A DNA stretch of 33,601 nt from JBLHGN01 sp047616325. Its GTDB lineage: Bacteria; Pseudomonadota; Gammaproteobacteria; Pseudomonadales; Cellvibrionaceae. Positions 16,181-23,901 of this stretch are shown piece by piece (position 1 is the first letter of the stretch; each line of letters begins with the position of its first letter). The stretch is from assembly GCA_047616325.1 (NCBI GenBank), contig JBLHGN010000009.1:1-33601 (forward strand), written 5' to 3'. The position numbers and the translations under genes are program-made. A model generated the notes under the pieces. It did not search any database. It was not told where the DNA came from and was given only the letters and a program-made list of their open reading frames with translations.

Positions 16181-16859
16181 GAAACAATCCCGTCAATATG
16201 TATGTTTTGGTTTCGCCCGCGCTATTTTGTTGTGCGCTACTGCGTTAGTTTTCCTGCTGCAAGGTGAGGTTTACGCCAACGAGCTGGCACAGGAAAATGT
16301 ACCAGTCTTGAAAAAAATTCTGGTTGTGGGTGATAGCTTGAGTGCGGCGTATAAGCTTTCGTCACATGAGGGCTGGGTTAAGCTTATGAGCGAGCGCATC
16401 ACTGCTGAGCAGCTCCCTTATGAGGTGGTGAATGCTTCGATTAGTGGGGCTACAACCGCCGCTGGTCTTCAGCTAATGCCAGCTGTGCTCGCGACCCACA
16501 CGCCCCAAATTCTACTTTTAGAATTGGGCGCAAACGACGGATTGCAAGGTAAACCTGTGGCTTATATCACTAATAACCTTCGTAAGCTTATAGAGTTGGG
16601 TCGCGATTCGGGTGCCCAAGTGGTGTTGATAGGTATACGCATACCGCCAAATTTTGGACCCCGCTATACCGAGCCCTTTTTTCAGCAGTATTCAGACCTG
16701 GCTCAGCAATATCAATTGCCCTTAGTTCCATTTCTGCTGGATGGGGTTGCGGGTCATTCCGAGCTGATGATGGAAGATGGCCTTCATCCGCAAGCATTAG
16801 GTCAGGAGGTCGTGCTAAATAATGTATGGTCCGTGGTCGAATCCTTACTGGCACCGTAA
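16179..16859 (+). CDS. tesA: Periplasmic SGNH esterase/lysophospholipase, TesA-like (acyl-CoA thioesterase I family)
   Basis: GDSL-type hydrolase with thioesterase, esterase and lysophospholipase activities in characterised homologues. The 226-residue protein begins with a signal peptide (hydrophobic core about residues 9-27, likely cleavage near VYANE). The catalytic block VVGDSLSAAY gives the nucleophile Ser53. Block II glycine and the block III asparagine are seen in ISGATT and ELGANDGL, and the closing DGLHP gives Asp200 and His203. It is transcribed divergently from ybbA with overlapping start codons, so its promoter lies within the ybbA coding region. Confidence 0.93.
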   Translation: MKQSRQYVCFGFARAILLCATALVFLLQGEVYANELAQENVPVLKKILVVGDSLSAAYKLSSHEGWVKLMSERITAEQLPYEVVNASISGATTAAGLQLMPAVLATHTPQILLLELGANDGLQGKPVAYITNNLRKLIELGRDSGAQVVLIGIRIPPNFGPRYTEPFFQQYSDLAQQYQLPLVPFLLDGVAGHSELMMEDGLHPQALGQEVVLNNVWSVVESLLAP

Positions 16860-16901
16860 ACGCGTTCTTAAACTCAATGCCCCTCTACTTCTAAGTGGCC
16901 G

Positions 16902-16966
16902 GTCACACTTTTAATGAGTCGTGCGTCACAGTGTGGTGTGAGTGCTCACTTGTAGTGTGACGCACG
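16902..16966. repeat. Nested, mutually exclusive inverted repeats downstream of tesA
   Basis: CGTGCGTCACA at 16920-16930 is the exact reverse complement of TGTGACGCACG at 16956-16966. GTCACACT at 16902-16909 is also the exact reverse complement of AGTGTGAC at 16954-16961, so the two pairings compete. Inside lies a third dyad, GTGAG-TG-CTCAC. There is no U-tract. It may be the end of the tesA transcript, a switchable structure, or tandem binding sites for a dimeric regulator. Confidence 0.6.
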
Positions 16967-17059
16967 TAACATAAGTGAAGACGGTTCGTGGTTAAAGCGT
17001 TGGGCTGTACTAATCTTTAAATGAGACGAAAGTGTAGTAGCACATTGTTGAAAACTTAT

Positions 17060-17088
17060 TTGAAATTTTATTGTTATAGCGGTATAAG
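17060..17088 (+). promoter_or_regulatory. Sigma-70-like promoter for the 47-codon gene
   Basis: TTGAAA at 17060-17065, a spacer of exactly 17 bp, and TATAAG at 17083-17088 give five of six matches to consensus in each box. The predicted transcript would start near 17095, leaving a leader of about 60 nt before the ATG at 17157. Confidence 0.6.
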
Positions 17089-17156
17089 AGGTTCTTCGTT
17101 TAGGCCGATTACACGATTTAACAATAATATCTAAACGAAAAATTAGGGTGATAACC

Positions 17157-17300
17157 ATGAAGGCAGACGTGTTGACACTTGCAGCACTTGTTTTCATTGT
17201 TGGTTTGTTGGCTAGTAGTATTGGATCTTCCGGCGTTTTTGAATCGACTGAAGAGCAAGTAGCCCCATCAGCACTGCAACAAGGTGTAGTAAAAAGGTAA
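17157..17300 (+). CDS. Small membrane peptide, 47 residues, unknown function
   Basis: I do not recognise this gene. It encodes 47 residues: a short charged start (MKADV), one hydrophobic helix of about 20 residues (LTLAALVFIVGLLASSIG), then a polar tail with an acidic patch (ESTEEQ) and a basic end (VVKR). Support comes from a purine-rich AGGGTGAT just before the ATG, a good promoter at 17060-17088 and a strong terminator at 17460-17499, so it looks like a complete one-gene unit. The helix could be a membrane anchor or an uncleaved signal. There is no lipobox cysteine. It is smaller than typical gene-calling limits. Confidence 0.55.
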   Translation: MKADVLTLAALVFIVGLLASSIGSSGVFESTEEQVAPSALQQGVVKR

Positions 17301-17459
17301 GGTGCAGCGATTAACGTCCAGTTCCGAATGTGTATTTAGTTATGCGTAGGTATGTGTTAGTTACTAGTAGCTAAATTCGGAGGCTTAAAGGAATTTATTT
17401 AGGGCTGAAGGGGGGGGGGATGTAGTTATTCCTGGTTTTGAAAAGAGCATGCATATTAT

Positions 17460-17499
17460 AAAAAACCGAATGGGCGCTTAAGTGCTCATTTGGTTTTTT
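17460..17499. terminator. Strong bidirectional rho-independent terminator
   Basis: An 18-bp stem (17460-17477 with 17482-17499, a few G-U pairs) closes a TTAA loop and is flanked by A6 on the left and T6 on the right, so it works in both directions. It ends the small peptide transcript on the plus strand and ygfA on the minus strand. The ygfA stop codon (17486-17488) lies inside the stem. Confidence 0.9.
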
Positions 17500-18133
17500 C
17501 GTATTCCATCTTCCTGTTTTTGGCGCTCGGCAGGGGAAGTCGCCAAATGTGTTTATCGGTAGCAATATGGCTCATGCCGATGTCCCAGCCCTCGCGCGCG
17601 ATTTCTTCCACTTGTTGAAAGCTGTGGGCAAGCCCCACCAGCTTAGGTTGGGTATGCACTGCCGCTCGCTTAAAGGCGAAGCTGCGGTCGTAGAATCCAC
17701 CTCCCATGCCCAGGCGGTTGCCCTGAGGATCAAAGGCCACTAAGGGTGTGAAAACCACATCTAAATCCTGGGCTCGAATGGTGCCTGAGCTGCGATGGGG
17801 TTCGGGGATGCCAAAGCGATTAACCACCATGTTGAGACGCAAGCCAACGCGACGAAATTCCAGGCGAGAGTCTTCTAATATCGCCGGCAAATAACATTGT
17901 TTCCGATGTTTTATTGCAAGACTTAGTAGTGGTTCGGGGGAGATTTCGCCGTCGTTGGGGATGTAAAAGGCGATGCGTTTAGCGTGAATAAATAACGGGT
18001 GTCGCTGCAGTCGAAAACTTAATTTAGATGCAGCGTGGTGCTGATCTGCAATGCTGAGTGCCCGGCGTAAAGCGCGCATGTGGTTTCGGATTTGCTTTTT
18101 CTGAATTAAAGGTACGGAAACAGATAAAGTCAT
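17486..18133 (-). CDS. ygfA: 5-formyltetrahydrofolate cyclo-ligase
   Basis: Converts 5-formyltetrahydrofolate to 5,10-methenyltetrahydrofolate using ATP, salvaging an inhibitory folate form. The 215-residue protein has the family pattern: an N-terminal basic helix (RNHMRALRRALS), the YIPNDGEISPEPLL segment, and VVFTPLVAFDPQGNRLGMGGGFYDRSF, which contains the nucleotide-binding GMGGGFYDR signature, then GLAHSFQQVEEIAREGWD. It begins about 8 bp after the 6S RNA 3' end, the conserved zapA-ssrS-ygfA arrangement. No clear Shine-Dalgarno sequence precedes this ATG, so translation may rely on 6S RNA processing or be weak. Confidence 0.94.
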   Translation of the reverse strand: MTLSVSVPLIQKKQIRNHMRALRRALSIADQHHAASKLSFRLQRHPLFIHAKRIAFYIPNDGEISPEPLLSLAIKHRKQCYLPAILEDSRLEFRRVGLRLNMVVNRFGIPEPHRSSGTIRAQDLDVVFTPLVAFDPQGNRLGMGGGFYDRSFAFKRAAVHTQPKLVGLAHSFQQVEEIAREGWDIGMSHIATDKHIWRLPLPSAKNRKMEYEKTK

Positions 18134-18140
18134 AGAATAA

Positions 18141-18313
18141 GTTGCCCGGAGCGACGCTGACGAACTAACCTTGAACCGTAAAGTTCAAGGGGGAGAAAAC
18201 TGCTATATATAAGGCTTTCCGTCGAGCGGACATGCACACCAATATAACTAGTTAGCTCCTGATAAGGGATTATCGGCTCAGGGATACGATCGTCTGGCAA
18301 TCGCTCCAGGTCA
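18141..18313 (-). ncRNA. ssrS: 6S RNA
   Basis: Small RNA that binds sigma-70 RNA polymerase by mimicking an open promoter and shifts transcription in stationary phase. Reading the minus strand, blocks shared with E. coli 6S RNA appear in order: CCTGAGCCGAT, then GCATGTCCG, GAAAGCCTTA, CCTTGAAC and GGTTCAAGG. The closing stem is formed by CCTGGAGCGA (18301-18310) and TCGCTCCGGG (18145-18154), ten pairs including G-U. The length is about 173 nt, close to the usual 180. It lies between zapA and ygfA, its standard position in gammaproteobacteria. Exact ends are estimated from the promoter and closing stem. Confidence 0.93.
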
Positions 18314-18319
18314 GGTTTT

Positions 18320-18348
18320 ATTATAGCACCGGATAAATTAGGTAACAG
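18320..18348 (-). promoter_or_regulatory. 6S RNA promoter
   Basis: On the minus strand a perfect TATAAT (18320-18325) lies 17 bp after CTGTTA (18343-18348, weak -35). The predicted transcription start is near 18313, which fits the 5' end of the 6S closing stem. Confidence 0.65.
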
Positions 18349-18384
18349 TCTTGACAAGCACGTTAACTAAAAATAAATGAAAAA

Positions 18385-18675
18385 TTATGAGTTTTGCAAT
18401 ACCTGGTCAAGTTTTTCAGATAAGCGCTCAAGGTCTACACTGGCTGGGGCTTCGGCGCCATTTGTGCGCGTCAGTTGCAATTCGTGGCAAAGATTTAACG
18501 CGCTCATTATAGCAATACGTTCTAATCCCATAATCGCCCCGCTTGAGCGAATGGCGCGCATGCGTTTGTCCAGTTCCAGGGCAGCACGATTTAATGCCGG
18601 TTTTTCGTCTGGTGGGCAGGCAACCTGGTAATCTTTATCGAGAATGTTTACGTAAACAGTGGGCGATTCGCTCAT
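18385..18675 (-). CDS. zapA: Cell division protein ZapA
   Basis: Promotes bundling of FtsZ filaments at the division ring. The start is set at ATG 18675 (MSESPTVYVNILDKDYQVACPP), giving 96 residues; a longer frame adds ten residues that do not look like the family. The N-terminal part has the ZapA beta strands with the conserved ILDKDYQVACP. A long coiled-coil helix follows (AALELDKRMRAIR through HELQLT), with ERIAIMSALNL as a typical block. It lies directly upstream of 6S RNA and downstream of the TIGR02449-like coiled-coil gene, the common gammaproteobacterial order. Confidence 0.94.
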   Translation of the reverse strand: MSESPTVYVNILDKDYQVACPPDEKPALNRAALELDKRMRAIRSSGAIMGLERIAIMSALNLCHELQLTRTNGAEAPASVDLERLSEKLDQVLQNS

Positions 18676-18774
18676 AAGCCTTACTCGTGCAAAACAGGGT
18701 TTCACATCTTGTGGTGGTTGTTAGCGCGTTCTTTTCGATCGTGCTAGGCGTGACAGCAGGCCTCACAGGAGGTG

Positions 18775-18984
18775 CTAAGATTCAGTTTCGAGATTTTGTA
18801 GTTGCTGTATCATGGCCTCAACGCGGGTGCGCGCGATCTCATTTTTTTCTCTTAGGCGTTTGTTTTCTTGCGCCCAGCCTTCCTCTTTGGCCTTGAGGGT
18901 GGCATTTTCATTTTTTAGGTGGCTGCACAGTTGGATGAGCTTATCCAGTTTGGCTTCCACATCTTTTAAAAGCTGCGCGGACAT
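18775..18984 (-). CDS. TIGR02449-family small coiled-coil protein (ZapB-like)
   Basis: A 69-residue protein, almost entirely predicted coiled coil, with heptads of Leu/Ile and many Lys/Glu/Asn (KLDKLIQLCSHLKNENATLK and ENKRLREKNEIARTRVEAMI). In Pseudomonas-type genomes a gene of this size and character sits directly upstream of zapA and is classed as TIGR02449. It resembles ZapB in form, and a role alongside ZapA in division is plausible from context. It is 99 bp from zapA on the same strand. Family assignment rests on position, size and composition. Confidence 0.8.
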   Translation of the reverse strand: MSAQLLKDVEAKLDKLIQLCSHLKNENATLKAKEEGWAQENKRLREKNEIARTRVEAMIQQLQNLETES

Positions 18985-19108
18985 AGATTAAGTTCTTAAA
19001 GTCAGATGACAGAATAAATCTTAGCACTAAATGTTAATGTGAATTCTCTAAAAGTATACCTTTTTATTAATAAATAAGGTTTTTTCCTCATTGTTTCTTT
19101 GATCTTTG

Positions 19109-19120
19109 ACCCTCGAGGGT
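19109..19120. promoter_or_regulatory. Perfect 12-bp palindrome upstream of ygfB (candidate operator)
   Basis: ACCCTCGAGGGT is a perfect palindrome overlapping a TTGACC (19106-19111) that could be a -35 box for the ygfB-pepP-ubiH-ubiI run. The site lies 53 bp before the ygfB ATG, between divergent genes. A repressor site is possible, but the -10 box is poor. Confidence 0.35.
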
Positions 19121-19172
19121 GCCAAAAATGATAGGATTTACCCCCTTTAATGCGAGGCGTAAGGCTTAATTA

Positions 19173-19760
19173 ATGAGCAAAGATATTGACTACCATTTTC
19201 TTAATGATCAGTTTCTAAATATGGGTGCTATTGCGTCTGTGTCGGAATTGCAGGGTTTGCTGTGTGGCAAGTTGTCGGGTGGGCAGAGCCTAGACGACCG
19301 AGAATGGCAGGACATAGCCATTGAATTTATGGAGCTTGAGCATTTGAGGCTTAATGAAGACCAAACGTTTCATATTCAGGCGCTCTACAAAGAGACCAGA
19401 CGTTTACTGAGGGACGCCAATTTCCGGTTTTCGCCTATGCTGCCTGGTGATGAGTCATCTATAGATCGCCGCGTGCAGGAGCTTGGTGCCTGGTGTCAAG
19501 GCTTTTTGCATGGTGTTGGCACCTCAGGTCTTAGCGGTAACGCAGTGATTGATCCCAACGTTGCCGACGCCCTGCGCGATCTTGCACAGATCAGCCAGGT
19601 TAGTGTCGAAGAGGATGACGACGTAGACGAAAACGAGGTCTATTGGGTGGAGTTGGTAGAGTTTGTCAAAGTCGCGGTGCTGAGTATTTACGTCGATCTA
19701 GGTGATAGTGACGATGCCAGTGCAAAACAACAGTCAAAAACAAACAAGACGGTTCACTAA
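19173..19760 (+). CDS. ygfB: YgfB/UPF0149 family protein
   Basis: A 195-residue, all-helical acidic protein of the YgfB family. In Pseudomonas aeruginosa a YgfB homologue represses an amidase gene involved in beta-lactam resistance; whether this one does is unknown. Family signs are the opening YHFLNDQF-like segment, the LQGLLCGKLSGG block, and the C-terminal ELGAWCQGFLHGVG motif, followed by a very acidic stretch (EEDDDVDENEVYW). It lies 5 bp before pepP and is first in the ygfB-pepP-ubiH-ubiI order. Confidence 0.93.
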   Translation: MSKDIDYHFLNDQFLNMGAIASVSELQGLLCGKLSGGQSLDDREWQDIAIEFMELEHLRLNEDQTFHIQALYKETRRLLRDANFRFSPMLPGDESSIDRRVQELGAWCQGFLHGVGTSGLSGNAVIDPNVADALRDLAQISQVSVEEDDDVDENEVYWVELVEFVKVAVLSIYVDLGDSDDASAKQQSKTNKTVH

Positions 19761-19765
19761 CAATT

Positions 19766-21079
19766 ATGAGTGTCAGCAAAGCAGAGTATACCCGCAGACG
19801 AAAACAACTTATGGGCATGATGGAGCCCAACAGTATTGCTATTTTGCCGTCGGCCTATGAAAAGTCGCGCAGTCGCGACACCGACTTTCCCTTTCGCCAA
19901 GACAGTGATTTTATGTATTTAACCGGTTTCAGTGAGCCCGAGGCGGTTTTGGCGCTTGTGCCGGGTCGCGAACACGGCGAAGTGGTGTGGTTTTGTCGAG
20001 AAAAAGATAAAACCAAAGAAATTTGGGACGGTTACCGAGCAGGCCCTGAGGGCGTGTGCAAGTCCTATGGTGCCGATGACGCGTTTCCTATAGCGGATAT
20101 CGACGATATCTTGCCGGGTTTGCTCGAGGGGCGCGAACGCGTGTATTACGCTTTGGGTAAAGATCCAGAGTTTGATAAACATGTCATGAGTTGGGTGAAC
20201 TCAATTCGTGCAAAGGTAAGATCTGGAGCCTCTCCCCCGGGAGAGTTTTTAGACCTCGACCACTTTCTTCACGACATGCGTTTATATAAAAGCGCTGGCG
20301 AAATTCGCATTATGGCGCAGGCCGCGAACATCTCCGCAGAGGCTCACGCCCTGGCAATGCAGGTGTGCAAGCCGGGCATATTTGAATATCAGCTAGAGTC
20401 TGAAATTAAGCACGCGTGCGCTATGAAAGGCGGTCGTCATCAAGCCTATAATGCCATTGTTGGTGGCGGCAATAATGCGTGTATTTTGCACTATGTGGAA
20501 AATTCAGAAAAATTAAAAGATGGCGATCTGGTCTTAATAGATGCTGGTTGCGAATATCAGGGATACGCTTCCGACATTACCCGCACTTTTCCGGTAAACG
20601 GTAAGTTTTCTAAAGAGCAAAAGGCGATATACGAACTGGTGCTTAGCGCGCAAAACGCCGCCCTCGAAAAAATTCAAGCGGGCAATCATTGGAACGAACC
20701 CCACGATGCTTCTGTTCGCACTATTACCACTGGGTTGGTGGAATTGGGCTTGCTCTCCGGTGATGTAGATGCGCTAATAGAAAACGAGGCCTTCAAAGAA
20801 TTCTATATGCACCGCATTGGCCACTGGATAGGTATGGACGTGCACGATGTTGGCGACTACAAAGTAGGCGGCGAGTGGCGTGTGCTTGAAGTGGGCATGG
20901 TGATGACGGTGGAGCCGGGTATATATATATCGCCAGACAATGAAAATGTTGCGGCAAAGTGGCGCGGTATCGGTGTGCGAATTGAAGACGATGTTTTAGT
21001 GGACAAAGAAGGCGCACGCATTTTTTCTCACGCGGCACCTAAATCCGTTGCAGATATTGAAGCATTAATGTCATCGTGA
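19766..21079 (+). CDS. pepP: Xaa-Pro aminopeptidase (aminopeptidase P)
   Basis: Dinuclear-metal peptidase that removes N-terminal residues preceding proline. At 437 residues it matches E. coli PepP (441). It has the N-terminal creatinase-like domain (FPFRQDSDFMYLTGF) and the C-terminal pita-bread domain. The metal ligands are the two aspartates in IDAGCEYQGYASDITRTF, the histidine in HRIGHWIGMDVHDVG, and the glutamates in TVEPGIYI and GIGVRIEDDV. It follows ygfB by 5 bp; ubiH starts 207 bp later. Confidence 0.97.
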   Translation: MSVSKAEYTRRRKQLMGMMEPNSIAILPSAYEKSRSRDTDFPFRQDSDFMYLTGFSEPEAVLALVPGREHGEVVWFCREKDKTKEIWDGYRAGPEGVCKSYGADDAFPIADIDDILPGLLEGRERVYYALGKDPEFDKHVMSWVNSIRAKVRSGASPPGEFLDLDHFLHDMRLYKSAGEIRIMAQAANISAEAHALAMQVCKPGIFEYQLESEIKHACAMKGGRHQAYNAIVGGGNNACILHYVENSEKLKDGDLVLIDAGCEYQGYASDITRTFPVNGKFSKEQKAIYELVLSAQNAALEKIQAGNHWNEPHDASVRTITTGLVELGLLSGDVDALIENEAFKEFYMHRIGHWIGMDVHDVGDYKVGGEWRVLEVGMVMTVEPGIYISPDNENVAAKWRGIGVRIEDDVLVDKEGARIFSHAAPKSVADIEALMSS

Positions 21080-21285
21080 CCTTAGGGCCGCAGAAATAAT
21101 AAATGCTCCCACCTAGTTTGTCTTTTGACCCAGCTTCAGCGCTGCTTAAAACGTTGCTTAAAACCTTGCATAAAATAACTATGCGCTGCTTTAAGCGCCT
21201 TGAATTTAAGTCAAAATCCTTCGCCATCTGGGATCATTTATTAATTCCACGGCCCTTATTTACGCGCTAGGAGGTTGTCTGTAAC

Positions 21286-22575
21286 GTGTATTCACATTCA
21301 GGTCAAACGCTTAACAAGTACTATGACATAGTTGTTGTCGGTGGTGGCATGGTGGGCCTCTCTATGTTGCACATGGTCGCCAAGGCCATGCCGACACGCA
21401 GTATTTGCCTAATTGAGGCCTATGCTCTCGATAGCTTCAATAGTGATGAAGCTCATGGCTCCGCTGGTACGTACCAGCCCAGCTTCGATGACCGCTCCAC
21501 GGCAGTGTCCAGCAATAGCGCGGAAATTTTCGACGAACTTGGCCTTTGGTCGACGATAAAGCACCACGTTACTCCGATTAACAAAGTATCGGTCACCGAT
21601 CGCGGTCATATTGGCTCGGCGCACTATTCTCAGAGTGACAACGGCAATAAAGCTCTTGGTTTTGTGGTGGAGAATAAGTGGCTTGGATCGCAGCTAATAG
21701 GTAACTTGCCATCGTCAGACAGTATTTGCCTGCTTGCCCCCGCTCGCGTTGACAGTGTTCGGCCAAGTAAACTTGGCGCCACTCTATCGATTAATTGTAA
21801 CGACGAAGTTCACCACGTAAGCGCATCTTTAGTAGTGCTTGCCGATGGCGCTAATTCGCCACTGCGAGAAAAGCTGGGCATTGCTATGGAAGCCCACGAT
21901 TATCAGCAGGCGGCCGTAATTGCCAACGTTGAATACAGCGAGGGACACCAGTGTGTGGCCCATGAACGTTTTACCGAAAATGGACCGCTCGCCTTGTTGC
22001 CCTTGGGCGAACAGCCAAGCGTTCGAATAAGCGCATTGGTGTGGACTACGCCAATGGCAAAGGTGAACGAGGTGCTGGAATGGTCGGACACCGAGTTTTT
22101 AGCACAACTGCAGGGTGCTTTTGGTTATCGCTTGGGTATATTTAAGCGTGTCGGGGTGCGCAATCACTATCCTTTAAAGTTGATGTTGGCGAAAGAACAG
22201 GTGCGCAGTGGGATAGTGCTCATGGGTAATGCCGCGCATTTCTTGCACCCGGTGGCGGGTCAGGGGTTTAATCTTGCTCTACGCGATTGTGCCCAGTTAG
22301 TAGCCGTATTGGTGCAGGCACATAATGCTGGCGCAGCGCTTGGCGATATCCACTGGTTACAGCACTATGTCGAGTTACAAGAAAATGATCAGTGGCTGAC
22401 GACCTCCATCAGTCATAATTTTAATCGCGTGTTTTCAAGTCGCCGTCCCGCTTTACAGTTAGTGCGTAATTTGGGTTTATTGTCGCTCGATGTAATGGCG
22501 CCGGCACGCCAATTATTTTTCGATCAGATGATGGGAAAGGGCGGACGTAAAGTTCGAATGCAAAGAGCAAAATAA
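21286..22575 (+). CDS. ubiH: 2-octaprenyl-6-methoxyphenol hydroxylase (UbiH-like FAD monooxygenase)
   Basis: Flavin hydroxylase of ubiquinone biosynthesis, acting on C1 of the aromatic ring in the known pathway. The 429-residue protein has the Rossmann FAD motif VVVGGGMVG near residues 16-24, a second FAD/NADPH segment VVLADGANSPLREKLG, and the C-terminal GNAAHFLHPVAGQGFNLALRD block characteristic of UbiH/UbiF/VisC/COQ6. The start is GTG 21286, ten bases after a strong TAGGAGGT. It lies in the conserved pepP-ubiH-ubiI order and overlaps the next gene by one base. The position, more than sequence, distinguishes UbiH from its sister enzymes. Confidence 0.9.
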   Translation: MYSHSGQTLNKYYDIVVVGGGMVGLSMLHMVAKAMPTRSICLIEAYALDSFNSDEAHGSAGTYQPSFDDRSTAVSSNSAEIFDELGLWSTIKHHVTPINKVSVTDRGHIGSAHYSQSDNGNKALGFVVENKWLGSQLIGNLPSSDSICLLAPARVDSVRPSKLGATLSINCNDEVHHVSASLVVLADGANSPLREKLGIAMEAHDYQQAAVIANVEYSEGHQCVAHERFTENGPLALLPLGEQPSVRISALVWTTPMAKVNEVLEWSDTEFLAQLQGAFGYRLGIFKRVGVRNHYPLKLMLAKEQVRSGIVLMGNAAHFLHPVAGQGFNLALRDCAQLVAVLVQAHNAGAALGDIHWLQHYVELQENDQWLTTSISHNFNRVFSSRRPALQLVRNLGLLSLDVMAPARQLFFDQMMGKGGRKVRMQRAK

Positions 22576-23864
22576 TGACAAATAAAGCGGAGGCAGAAAC
22601 AGTGAAACACGCATCCTACGACATCGTCATTGTTGGTGGAGGGATAGTGGGTGCCAGCCTTGCTTGCTTGTTGGCGCAGGGTGAACGAGAGATTTCAATT
22701 GCCTTAGTCGACGCCGAGATAAATGCCAACAGTTTTACCGGCGAAACGTTTGACCCGCGTGTGGTTGCGCTTTCGAAAGCGTCGGAAGCGATACTGCGAA
22801 AAATAGACGTATGGGAAGATATTGTTGCAATGCGTGCCTGTCCCTATTTTGAAATGCATGTATGGGACGCCGAGGGCACCGGCGGTATACATTTTGATAG
22901 TGCCGATATTCACGCCGACAACCTCGGTCACATTATCGAAAACAATGTCGCCGTTGCCGCATTGTATAAAAAAATAAACGCCGGCTCAAATAACATCGAA
23001 TTTATGGCCGGTAGCGCGGTGGAACAATTGGAATTGGCATCGCCGGGCGATATTAAATCTGCTGACGCTACTCCCTCACTCACACGCGGCGTTCTCACCC
23101 TTGCAGACGGACGGGTGTTAAGCGCCCCCATCATTATCGGCGCCGATGGTGCCCGTTCAGAAATGCGAGTTTTGGCGGGCTTAGAAACGCGTGAATGGCA
23201 GTATGGCCATTCGGCCATTGTCACCACAGTTACCACCGAGTTGCCCCACCAATACGCCGCTTGGCAGCGCTTTTCCACGGCGGGTCCCCTGGCTTTTTTG
23301 CCTTTGGTTAGCGGTGACCAAAACGCAGCCTCACGTCCTAGTCATCAATGCTCTATTGTGTGGTCGATTACTTCGGCGCTGTCTGAGCAAATGATGGCCT
23401 TGAGCACCGCTGATTTTTGCCAGGCTTTAGGCCGCGCTTTTGAGGGTAAGCTTGGCAAGGTTTTAAGTAGTGATCAACGCCACTGCATCCCCTTGTCGCA
23501 GCGCCACGCTACCCGCTATACGGCACCGGGTTTTGCGGTTATTGGCGACGCCGCGCATACGATCCATCCGCTTGCCGGGCAGGGCGCAAATTTGGGGATA
23601 TATGATGCCAAAGTGTTAGCCGAAGAAATTATACGCGCGCTCGAGCGCAAGGTGTCCTTAGACGATGCGTCTATACTTAAACGCTATCAACGTATACGGC
23701 AACCACATAATTTGTTGGCTATGACGACTATGGAAGGGTTTAAACGTTTGTTTGAAGCCCAAGATCCAGGGCTTCGTTGGCTGCGCAATACTGGGCTTAC
23801 GTTTTTTGATAATCAAGGCTGGCTAAAAAAGCAGATGTCAAAGTTGGCCAGTGGGCAGATGTGA
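22575..23864 (+). CDS. ubiI: UbiI/VisC-like FAD-dependent ubiquinone biosynthesis hydroxylase
   Basis: Second flavin hydroxylase of the same family, also 429 residues, with IVGGGIVGASLACLLAQGE for FAD binding, IIGADGARSEMR and IGDAAHTIHPLAGQGANLGIYD. In E. coli, UbiI hydroxylates C5; in other bacteria a single paralogue may cover more than one position. A UbiF-type assignment cannot be excluded from sequence alone. Its ATG overlaps the ubiH TAA by one base, so the two are translationally coupled. A G-rich spacer with a weak hairpin follows. Confidence 0.86.
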   Translation: MTNKAEAETVKHASYDIVIVGGGIVGASLACLLAQGEREISIALVDAEINANSFTGETFDPRVVALSKASEAILRKIDVWEDIVAMRACPYFEMHVWDAEGTGGIHFDSADIHADNLGHIIENNVAVAALYKKINAGSNNIEFMAGSAVEQLELASPGDIKSADATPSLTRGVLTLADGRVLSAPIIIGADGARSEMRVLAGLETREWQYGHSAIVTTVTTELPHQYAAWQRFSTAGPLAFLPLVSGDQNAASRPSHQCSIVWSITSALSEQMMALSTADFCQALGRAFEGKLGKVLSSDQRHCIPLSQRHATRYTAPGFAVIGDAAHTIHPLAGQGANLGIYDAKVLAEEIIRALERKVSLDDASILKRYQRIRQPHNLLAMTTMEGFKRLFEAQDPGLRWLRNTGLTFFDNQGWLKKQMSKLASGQM

Positions 23865-23901
23865 TAAAACACAGGTTTTTTTGGGGGGCGGAGGGGGCGG
23901 G

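Larger units (their letters stand above)
16860..17156. other. Spacer with nested inverted repeats and a promoter for a small membrane-peptide gene
   Basis: The left part carries several copies of GTCACA/TGTGAC in both orientations, forming at least two overlapping hairpins (see 16902-16966). The right part carries a good sigma-70-like promoter at 17060-17088 leading to the 47-codon gene at 17157. The rest is AT-rich and holds nothing I recognise. Confidence 0.5.

Noticed and set aside
16936..16949. TGTGAGTGCTCACT as a CRP/Vfr binding site
   Set aside because: The spacer is 4 bp rather than the 6 bp of the CRP consensus, and the sequence is explained by the nested inverted repeats.
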